From Halorhodospira sp. (GTDB taxonomy: Bacteria > Pseudomonadota > Gammaproteobacteria > Nitrococcales > Halorhodospiraceae), in NCBI GenBank assembly GCA_007121755.1, contig SKJZ01000049.1:1-17817 (forward strand): 17,817 nucleotides of DNA, in the 5' to 3' direction. The number at the start of each line of letters is the position of its first letter. The stretch's first letter is position 1. The notes under the pieces are model-generated. The model was not told the origin of the DNA, ran no database searches, and saw only the letters and a list, made by a program, of their open reading frames with translations. Made by a program: the position numbers and the translations under genes. Shown piece by piece: positions 1 to 5,628 of this stretch.

Positions 1-197
1 CGCAGCCGCTCGGAGAGCGCGCAAGCTGTCTGAGCGGCGCGCCAGCGCCGCGAGTTTTTGCGCGCGATCCCGATCGGCCGAGAAGCGCAGGGAACCCGAA
101 GGGCGCGTTCGGCGGACACACCGGCGGCATACGGCACGGACCGTTTTTCTAACTTTCCTACGAGACACCTCAAGAAATCGGCCGGGAGCGGGGATCC
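1..197. repeat. Palindrome-rich non-coding end, possible intergenic repeat
   Basis: No convincing gene lies here. The stretch is rich in short inverted repeats. The octamer gcgcgcaa (17-24) pairs with ttgcgcgc (58-65), and inside this is a 7-bp stem (34-40 with 45-51) around the loop gcca. A further short dyad, cgatc-cc-gatcg, occupies 65-76. An AT-richer patch (about 141-170) separates this block from the stop codon of the histidine kinase at 198. The build resembles GC-rich intergenic repeat families common in gammaproteobacteria, but only one copy is visible. The nested stem could also help end transcription of the kinase operon, although no clean stem plus U-run terminator is seen in that direction. 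Confidence 0.35.
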
Positions 198-3020
198 TTA
201 CAGCTCCCCCGCCTCGATACGCTCCAACACCTCTTTAAGAGCGCGCCGATCGAGCGGCTTGGTCAAGTAGTCATCGCAACCGGCCTCGAAGCTCCGCCGC
301 CGGTACTCATCCAGGGCGTGCGCGGAGAGGGCCACCACCGGCGTGCGCCCCTCCCCATTTTCCGCCTCCGCGCGGCGGATCTCCCGGGTGGCCTGATAGC
401 CGTCGACTCCTGGCATCTGCAGATCCATGAGCACCAAGTCGTAGCGGTTCGACAGAACCCGCTCCACTGCGGGCTGCCCCGAATCGACCACCTCCACGCG
501 GCAACCCGCCTGCTCCAGCAGGATACGGACCAGCAAGGCGTTGGTCGGCTCGTCCTCGGCCACCAGGACACTCCGCCCCGCCGCCCCCGGAGCGTCGCCG
601 ATCTCCCGCGGCGGTGCGGACGCCGCGGCCGGCGGACCGTCCGGCGGCGCATCGCCTTCGTCGCCGGCAGCGTCCTCCGGGGAAACGGCTCGGGCCAACG
701 CCGCGAAGAGTTCACGGCGCTTGATCGGCTTAACCACCTCCGGGAAGCCGTGGTCGCTACCGCACCCGGAGGAGTCCCGCCGGTCACCGCAACTGAGCAC
801 GATCACGGCGGTTCCGCCGCCCGGCTTCGGCTCCATGCACCCACCATCGGCATTGGCGGCCAAACCGCCGTCCACCAATACGGCGTCGTACGGAACCCCC
901 TCCGCCGCCGCAGCCTCGATACGCTCCCGCGCTTCCGCCACCGAGGCGGCCCCGTCGACCGCCGCGACCCCCTCGGGCGTCAGGAAATCCTCGATCGCCA
1001 GCCGGTAATCGGGGAAGCCATCCACCACCAGAAGGCGCAACCCCGGGAAGCGCTCCCCAGGAGGCCGCTCGCTCGCCATCAGTGATGCGCAAGCGATGAG
1101 CCCCGCCGTGAACCGGAAGGTGGTGCCCTCTCCGACCTCGCTCTCCACCTCGATCTCGCCGCCCATCAACCTCACCAATTGGCGGCAGATAGTCAGACCC
1201 AAGCCGGTACCGCCGTAACGCCGGGTAATACCGGCATCGGCCTGCATAAAGGCGTCGAAAACGGCATCCCGGCTCTCCGCCGGGATGCCGATCCCGGTAT
1301 CCGCGATCCGGAACACGATCTCACCGGCGCCGTCGACGGTGACGCCCACCGTCACGCCGCCGCTCTCGGTGAACTTGACCGCATTGCCGACCAAGTTGGT
1401 CAGCACCTGCCGCAGCCGTGCCGGATCACCCTCCACATAGCGGGGCGCCGCCGGATCGAAACGCAACACCAATCCGACGCCCTGCTGCTGGAAACGGGGA
1501 TACAAGAGGTCGAGCTGGCGCTCCAACAACTCCTCCAGATCGAACGGCTGCCTCTCCAGCGCCATATGGCCGGCCTCGATCTTCGATAGATCGAGCAGGT
1601 TGTTAATGACTTCCAGCAGATTGCCGCTCGCCGTCCGGAAGACCTCGAGATACCGGCGCTGATCGGTATCGAGTTCGGTGTCCCCCAGTAGTTCGGCCAT
1701 GCCGACAATGGCGTTGAGCGGCGTTCGCAGTTCGTGGCTCATGTTGGCCAGGAACTGGCTCTTCACTCTGCTCGCCTGCTCGGCCTCCCGCCGCGCCTCT
1801 TCCAACTGCTCCTGAATCCGCTTCTGCCCGGTGATGTCGACCATCTGCCCGTACCAGCTCAATCCGCCATCACCGTCACGCTCCGGCACCGCTTCGATGA
1901 AGCACCACCGGCTTTCGCCGCCGCCGAGCGGGCGGACACGCAACTCGTGACGGAACGGGGCGACGTCCAGCTCCGCGCGCCGAATCCTGTCGATCAGGGC
2001 CTGGCGGTCGTCGGGGTGCGCGGCATCCAGCGCCACACCGAAATTGGCCATCACCTCTTCCGCCGGTATGCCGGTAAGCCGCTGATACCCCCGGCTGATG
2101 AATGGGGCGCGCCACGCACCATCGGGTTCGGTCCGGAAGTGGAAGACCGCGCCGCTCACCCGTGAGGTCATCAACCGGAGCCGGCGCTCGTTAGCCGCCA
2201 CGGTATCCAACAACCGGCGGTGCTCGGAGACGTCGTTCTGAATGCCGATGAAGTGGGTGACCTCGCCGCCCTCGTTGCGCACCGGGGCCAACATGAAGTG
2301 GTTCCAGAAAAACGACCCGTCCTTGCGGTAGTTGCGCAGGAGCGCCTCGGCGGAGCGTCTCTCCTTCACGGCGCGGCGGATTTCGTCCAGCGCCTCCTGG
2401 TCCCGGTCGTCGGCCTGCAGAAAGCGAATGTTACGGCCCAGCATCTCGTCCGGCCGGTAGTCCGTGAGCCGGCACAGGGCATCATTGACATAGATCACCG
2501 GCATATCGCTGGAGCGGGCATCGGCCACGGCCACTCCCACGGGAATAGCGTCAAGGACTTGGCTGATCCACGGCGCCCGTTTAGTGCCTGCCCGCGGCGA
2601 TGGAGGAACCACCTCGCCATCGAGAAGGCGGGTTATCGTGAGGACATCCGTTACCCGGTCGCCGTCGCCGGTGACAGGAACGGGGACGAAGCGGGTCTCC
2701 GCCAGAATGGAGCCCCCGTTGCGCGCCAACATCCGGAAGCGTCCGCTGACCGTCTCCACTCCGTCCGCGGCACGCTCCAACCCAGTCTCCAGAAGGGAGC
2801 GATCCTCGTCGGGGTGGAGCAGGCTGCCCGGCTCCATGTGGAGCGCCTCCTCCGGCGTATACCCGAGGATCCCCCATCCGCCTCCGAAGACACGGCGCAC
2901 AGCGCCGCCGGAGTCGTGCAAGCAGACCAAATCGTTGACCCGGTCCGCCAGCAGACCGAACAGGACGTCCTCGTCCGGACCGGTCTTATCGGTCCGTCGC
3001 TTCCCCGGTTCCGCTGTCAT
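198..3020 (-). CDS. PAS-LOV-PAS hybrid sensor histidine kinase with two receiver domains; LOV lacks the photoactive Cys
   Basis: Predicted cytoplasmic hybrid histidine kinase of 940 residues with no membrane segment. Domains in order: PAS (about 20-132), LOV-type PAS (150-265), a third PAS (280-400), a short coiled coil, HisKA (phospho-acceptor H429 in SHELRTPLNA), HATPase_c (N546, DTGIGIP at 574, GGTGLGL at 603-609), a first receiver (660-775) and a second receiver (816-935). The LOV core reads GRNIRFLQ (195-202), where LOV photoreceptors have Cys instead of I198. The flavin-contact residues N230, N240 and Q261 are kept. Receiver 1 has D717 and K764 but Asp-Gly (667-668) in place of the acidic pair. 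Receiver 2 is complete (E822, D823, D866, K921). The ATG at 3020 was chosen because it has GGAG (3028-3031) 7 nt upstream; a longer frame to 3119 would run deep into the Hpt gene. It overlaps the Hpt gene by 35 bp, which suggests coupled translation. Confidence 0.9.
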   Translation of the reverse strand: MTAEPGKRRTDKTGPDEDVLFGLLADRVNDLVCLHDSGGAVRRVFGGGWGILGYTPEEALHMEPGSLLHPDEDRSLLETGLERAADGVETVSGRFRMLARNGGSILAETRFVPVPVTGDGDRVTDVLTITRLLDGEVVPPSPRAGTKRAPWISQVLDAIPVGVAVADARSSDMPVIYVNDALCRLTDYRPDEMLGRNIRFLQADDRDQEALDEIRRAVKERRSAEALLRNYRKDGSFFWNHFMLAPVRNEGGEVTHFIGIQNDVSEHRRLLDTVAANERRLRLMTSRVSGAVFHFRTEPDGAWRAPFISRGYQRLTGIPAEEVMANFGVALDAAHPDDRQALIDRIRRAELDVAPFRHELRVRPLGGGESRWCFIEAVPERDGDGGLSWYGQMVDITGQKRIQEQLEEARREAEQASRVKSQFLANMSHELRTPLNAIVGMAELLGDTELDTDQRRYLEVFRTASGNLLEVINNLLDLSKIEAGHMALERQPFDLEELLERQLDLLYPRFQQQGVGLVLRFDPAAPRYVEGDPARLRQVLTNLVGNAVKFTESGGVTVGVTVDGAGEIVFRIADTGIGIPAESRDAVFDAFMQADAGITRRYGGTGLGLTICRQLVRLMGGEIEVESEVGEGTTFRFTAGLIACASLMASERPPGERFPGLRLLVVDGFPDYRLAIEDFLTPEGVAAVDGAASVAEARERIEAAAAEGVPYDAVLVDGGLAANADGGCMEPKPGGGTAVIVLSCGDRRDSSGCGSDHGFPEVVKPIKRRELFAALARAVSPEDAAGDEGDAPPDGPPAAASAPPREIGDAPGAAGRSVLVAEDEPTNALLVRILLEQAGCRVEVVDSGQPAVERVLSNRYDLVLMDLQMPGVDGYQATREIRRAEAENGEGRTPVVALSAHALDEYRRRSFEAGCDDYLTKPLDRRALKEVLERIEAGEL

Positions 3021-3360
3021 CCGCGTACTCCGCCAGGGCGTCCTCCAGGCGCTGCAAGGCGGCGCCCGCCTGCTCGTATGCCGCCCGGGCGCCGTCCATA
3101 TCGTCCCCGCGCGCCGCATCGTCCACCCGCTCTATATAGTGGCGCGCCTCCTCCGCCGCGACACCGGCCAGCGCCCCTTTGAGCGGATGGGAGACGGCGT
3201 GGACCTCCCGGGGATCACCCTCGGCCACCGCGCGGTGCAGCTCATCGCGGCGGATGCGCAGGGTTTCCCGGAGTTGCCGAAGAATGAGCCGGATCATCTC
3301 CCGATCCCCGCCCAACGTTGCGCGGAGGGTGTCGAAATCGACTACGGGCCTCTCTTCCAT
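2986..3360 (-). CDS. Free-standing Hpt (histidine phosphotransfer) domain protein
   Basis: A 124-residue, almost single-domain Hpt protein. The helix carrying the phospho-accepting histidine reads AVSHPLKGALAGV with H58, matching the family pattern H-x-L-K-G. The rest is predicted four-helix bundle, ending in an acidic, disordered tail. Hpt proteins shuttle phosphate between receiver domains and output regulators. It sits immediately upstream of, and overlaps by 35 bp, the hybrid kinase, whose receivers need such a partner, so the two very likely form one phosphorelay. The ATG at 3360 was chosen because it lies 8 bp after the dodecin stop and has GAGTGAGG upstream; an upstream in-frame start at 3411 would overlap dodecin. 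No output response regulator is encoded in this window, so the final target is unknown. Confidence 0.85.
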   Translation of the reverse strand: MEERPVVDFDTLRATLGGDREMIRLILRQLRETLRIRRDELHRAVAEGDPREVHAVSHPLKGALAGVAAEEARHYIERVDDAARGDDMDGARAAYEQAGAALQRLEDALAEYADDSGTGEATDR

Positions 3361-3368
3361 GGCGGGCC

Positions 3369-3578
3369 TCACTCGTCCAGCGTGAAGCCGACCTTCAGCG
3401 TGACCTGCCAATGGCCGATGCGGCCGTTCTCAATATGCCCCCGGGTCTCCACCACCTCAAACCAGCGCAAATGGTGCAGCGTCTTGGACGCGCGGGCGAC
3501 CGCCTTCTCGACGGCATCCTCAATGCTATCGGCGGATGACCCGGTAAGTTCCACTACTTTGTAGACGTGATCGGACAT
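3369..3578 (-). CDS. Dodecin, flavin-binding storage protein
   Basis: A 69-residue protein covering the whole dodecin family. It starts MSDHVYKVVELTGSS, and the flavin-stacking tryptophan (W39 in LRWFEVVETRG) and the flavin-contacting glutamine (Q58 in GHWQVTLKVGF) are both present. Known dodecins form hollow dodecamers that bind riboflavin or FMN in stacked pairs, store them and quench their photochemistry; the protein from Halorhodospira halophila is a structurally studied bacterial example. The ATG is preceded by a strong ribosome site, AAGGAAGG (3586-3593), 7 nt away. The Hpt gene begins 8 bp after its stop, and the flavin-type LOV kinase follows, so a link with flavin sensing is plausible. 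Family assignment is very secure; the functional link to the kinase is inferred. Confidence 0.95.
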   Translation of the reverse strand: MSDHVYKVVELTGSSADSIEDAVEKAVARASKTLHHLRWFEVVETRGHIENGRIGHWQVTLKVGFTLDE

Positions 3579-3638
3579 CTACGTGCCTTCCTTATTTGTG
3601 TGCCGGTTTGCCAGTGTAATACCCCAGGTGCCGGTAGG

Positions 3639-4184
3639 CTAATCCCGGATCAGCGGCAGCACATCGCGGAATACCGATGTCCCTGCCCGTTGCAGCCATT
3701 CAAAAGCGACCATCTCCCTGCTTACCACCGCCGCGCCCGCCCCTCGCAACCGCTCCAGGGCCAACTCACGATCCCGCGGTACGCGGGAACCGACAGCCTC
3801 ATCCACTACAAATACCTCGCGGCCTGCAGCCAACAACCCCAACGCGCTCTGCAAAACGCAGACATGGGCCTCGGTACCAGTGACGACAAACTGGGGGAAA
3901 GCCAGGGCATCGAGCGCGCCCGTCTCACGGGTCCAGCCGAAGTGCATCTTGGCGTGAGTGCGATCCTTGCCGAGCCAACTCGCCAGCCGAGGCACGGTAG
4001 GGCCTAGCCGGTCCGGATTCTGTTCAGTGGCGTGAATTGGAACGCCGATCCGGTCGGCCACCCGGCATAGCCAATCGACCGCATCCACCACCTCACCGCC
4101 TTGATGGATGCGGGGTAACAACCGCTCTTGGAGATCCACCAACAACAGGGCGGAGCGTTCCGGGTCGATCACCGACGCGCTCAT
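3639..4184 (-). CDS. Isochorismatase-family cysteine hydrolase
   Basis: A 181-residue protein with the compact alpha/beta fold of isochorismatase-like hydrolases. The catalytic triad is visible: D17 in LLLVDLQERL, K79 in HAKMHFGW and C109 in TGTEAHVCVLQSALGL. The Glu-Ala-His-Val-Cys form resembles the ISOC1/YcaC-like branch more than true isochorismatases, so the substrate is unknown and a role in siderophore synthesis should not be assumed. There is no signal peptide, so it should be cytoplasmic. Its ATG overlaps the stop of the upstream slp-like gene in an ATGA arrangement, so it is translated as part of the slp transcript. The gap of 60 bp to dodecin holds no clear terminator, so read-through into the dodecin genes is possible. 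Confidence 0.88.
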   Translation of the reverse strand: MSASVIDPERSALLLVDLQERLLPRIHQGGEVVDAVDWLCRVADRIGVPIHATEQNPDRLGPTVPRLASWLGKDRTHAKMHFGWTRETGALDALAFPQFVVTGTEAHVCVLQSALGLLAAGREVFVVDEAVGSRVPRDRELALERLRGAGAAVVSREMVAFEWLQRAGTSVFRDVLPLIRD

Positions 4185-4765
4185 CGCGTAATCATAATCC
4201 CGACACCGAAGCGGACCCTAGGCTCCGCCGGACGCCGCTCTGCGTACTCCGGCCAGAGGTAGAGATCATCGGGTTCGACCACCGGGTAGGCGAGCGTCCG
4301 CTCCCCCACCCGCCCCTCGCGCACGGCGGTCACGCTCCCAGTCACAGTCAACCGGCGCCCGTCGCCAAAGTCGGCGGTCTCGAGAAAACCGGGATAGTCG
4401 ACCAGGTACCGGCCGGTGGGAGCCATGGTTACCAGCGGCCCCTGGTGGCGGTCCAATGGGTAGGCGATCATCTCCACCACCGTCTCATCCTCCAGATGCT
4501 CGACACCCAGGATGCGGCCACCCCAAATGACCCGGGAATCGACCCAGGCATCCGGCTCGGCCACGACATCCTCAGGGCTGAGATCGATTTCAACCCCATC
4601 GGTGTCGTAACGGGGCCCGGTGGCACAGCCGGTCAATACCAAAGCCAGTACAGCGACGACCGCCCAGCGCGGCCACCACCCTAGGAGATCGCGAAGAACC
4701 GCCCCCGCCCTCGGCCGGTTTTTTGCGATCCGCCTCTGTTCCGGAATCGATCTACCGTGGCGCAT
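4181..4765 (-). CDS. Slp-family outer-membrane lipoprotein, second copy
   Basis: A Slp/YeaY-type lipoprotein of 194 residues. A hydrophobic stretch ends in the lipobox LTGC (C47), followed by the family core: VIWGGRILGVEHLEDET, EMIAYPLDR, a GRYLVDYPGFLE segment, RLTVTGSVTAVREGRVGE and YPVVEPDDLYLWPEY. Slp is a starvation-induced outer-membrane lipoprotein in E. coli; its molecular job is not well defined. The ATG at 4765 lies 11 bp after the stop of the upstream paralogue and has GGTGA close by; it gives an unusually long, basic segment of about 33 residues before the hydrophobic core, so the true start may be further in. The longer frame to 4849 would invade the upstream gene. It is coupled by an ATGA overlap to the hydrolase gene. 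Confidence 0.85.
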   Translation of the reverse strand: MRHGRSIPEQRRIAKNRPRAGAVLRDLLGWWPRWAVVAVLALVLTGCATGPRYDTDGVEIDLSPEDVVAEPDAWVDSRVIWGGRILGVEHLEDETVVEMIAYPLDRHQGPLVTMAPTGRYLVDYPGFLETADFGDGRRLTVTGSVTAVREGRVGERTLAYPVVEPDDLYLWPEYAERRPAEPRVRFGVGIMITR

Positions 4766-4776
4766 GGTTGACAGTC

Positions 4777-5334
4777 TCACCAGTAGGGCCGATACGGCCC
4801 ATGATAGTAGCGGGGATGCCGCGGGGACGAATACCACGGGTCGTACCAAGGGTCGTACCAGGGATCATAGTACCGCGCGGGCTCCGGTAGGTGAGGCCAG
4901 AGGTAGTGATGAACCACCTCCACAACCGGATAGCGGTAGAGATAGTCGCCTACCCGCCCCTCCTGCACGCCGTCCAGGAAACCGGTGACAGTCACAGCGC
5001 GGCTGGGGGTGTAGATCGCGGGCTCAAGGAAGGCGTCGAACCGGGCCAGAAAACGCCCGTCGGAGCGGTCGGCATTACGGGGCCGGCCTTGGCGTTGCAG
5101 GGGCCGCTTGACGATCTCCACCCAGGTGGCGTCGGCCTCGTGGCGGACCGTGACGATGGTGCCGCCCCAGCGAATCTGCTCACCGGCCACCTCTTCCGGC
5201 GCGGCAGCCGCCTGAGCGTAGGCCGGCGGATCGGACGGGGCTGACCGGATCTCCCGTGGCACCGCGCTGCACCCGGCCGCTATCAATCCCGCCAGCGCCG
5301 TGGCCACCGCCCCTCGAACCCAGACGACTCTCAT
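4777..5334 (-). CDS. Slp-family outer-membrane lipoprotein with Tyr/Trp/Pro-rich tail
   Basis: A Slp-type lipoprotein of 185 residues. The signal peptide MRVVWVRGAVATALAGLIAAGC places the lipidated cysteine at C22. Family blocks follow in order: IRWGGTIVTVRHEADATWVE, a KRPLQRQGRP segment, GRFLARFDAFLEP, RAVTVTGFLDGVQEGRVGDY and YPVVEVVHHYLWP. After the Slp core comes an aromatic, proline-rich tail with three DPWY units and several more Tyr/Pro/Trp groups. I do not recall this tail from the E. coli proteins. The ATG at 5334 fits the signal peptide, with GGGGA 7 nt upstream; an in-frame extension to 5574 runs through the inverted-repeat element and is not credible. It is the first gene of a likely slp-slp-hydrolase operon with a promoter candidate at 5362-5367. 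Confidence 0.88.
   Translation of the reverse strand: MRVVWVRGAVATALAGLIAAGCSAVPREIRSAPSDPPAYAQAAAAPEEVAGEQIRWGGTIVTVRHEADATWVEIVKRPLQRQGRPRNADRSDGRFLARFDAFLEPAIYTPSRAVTVTGFLDGVQEGRVGDYLYRYPVVEVVHHYLWPHLPEPARYYDPWYDPWYDPWYSSPRHPRYYHGPYRPYW
4832..4867. repeat. Three tandem 12-bp units encoding the DPWY repeat
   Basis: Three imperfect 12-bp units (core taccaaggg tcg on the plus strand) lie in tandem inside the 3' end of the first slp gene. They encode the repeated tetrapeptide Asp-Pro-Trp-Tyr in the tail. The middle and outer units differ by a few bases, so the array is slightly degenerate. Because the unit is a multiple of three, changes in copy number would keep the reading frame and only lengthen or shorten the tail. 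Confidence 0.7.
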
Positions 5335-5361
5335 GCTGAAATCCCCGCAGCCCGCCCCGCT

Positions 5362-5367
5362 AGTATA
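5362..5367 (-). promoter_or_regulatory. Candidate -10 box (TATACT) for the slp operon
   Basis: On the minus strand the sequence is tcTATACTagc, close to the best -10 form and with C just before the hexamer, a feature favoured by the stationary-phase sigma factor. No good -35 hexamer is found 16-18 bp upstream (the region is GC-only). Transcription would start near 5355 and give a leader of about 20 nt before the slp start at 5334. Slp proteins are stationary-phase/starvation proteins in E. coli, so a sigmaS-type promoter would fit, but this is inference from a single hexamer. Confidence 0.45.
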
Positions 5368-5501
5368 GACCCCAGGGGCCGGACGACGGTTCGGGGAGAG
5401 CGGGGTGCGCGGCGAAAACCTTTCGGCAAGCCACGCCGGGGCGGCGCTCCCTCGCGGGGACTTTAGCGGAGCCGCGGTCCGCAGCCGGATCAGCCCCGTA
5501 G

Positions 5502-5525
5502 GGCGCGCACAGGGATGTGCGCGCC
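5502..5525. repeat. Hairpin A: 10-bp perfect stem with GGGA tetraloop
   Basis: The stem ggcgcgcaca (5502-5511) pairs exactly with tgtgcgcgcc (5516-5525) and leaves the tetraloop ggga, which fits the stable GNRA class when read as plus-strand RNA. It lies in the centre of the 206-bp inverted-repeat element and is directly followed by a second hairpin. Whether it is ever transcribed in that direction is not known. Confidence 0.7.
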
Positions 5526-5553
5526 GGCCGGAGCGCAGGATGCGCGTCCGGCC
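5526..5553. repeat. Hairpin B: 11-bp stem with one bulge and AGGAT loop
   Basis: ggccgga (5526-5532) pairs with tccggcc (5547-5553), and gcgc (5533-5536) pairs with gcgc (5542-5545), with one bulged G at 5546 and the loop aggat (5537-5541). Its apex is like that of hairpin A just before it (CAGGGATG versus CAGGATG), so the two look like diverged copies of one hairpin unit. Confidence 0.65.
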
Positions 5554-5628
5554 GGGCCCGGCGGAGGACCGCATAGGCGCAGCGTGTCCCCGCGAGGGAG
5601 CGCCGCCCCGGCGTGGCTTGCCGAAAAG

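Larger units (their letters stand above)
5421..5626. repeat. 206-bp palindromic element with perfect 41-bp inverted ends
   Basis: Bases 5421-5461 are the exact reverse complement of 5586-5626, giving a perfect 41-bp inverted repeat around a 124-bp centre. Parts of the centre continue the pairing imperfectly (gcggtcc near the left arm with ggaccgc near the right arm), and two compact hairpins sit in the middle. No coding frame inside looks real. The right arm ends 2 bp from the stop codon of the permease gene (5629), and the left arm ends about 55 bp from the candidate slp promoter. It could be a MITE-like mobile element, a member of a dispersed intergenic repeat family, or a large 3' hairpin that ends or stabilises the importer mRNA. 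One copy alone cannot separate these. Confidence 0.75.

Noticed and set aside
3579..3638. Terminator or promoter between the hydrolase and dodecin
   Set aside because: Only a short direct repeat (tgccggt) is visible, with no stem plus U-run and no good -35/-10 pair.
3639..4184. Siderophore-linked isochorismatase (EntB-like)
   Set aside because: There is no carrier-protein domain and no siderophore gene nearby, and the active-site text fits generic ISOC1/YcaC-like hydrolases.
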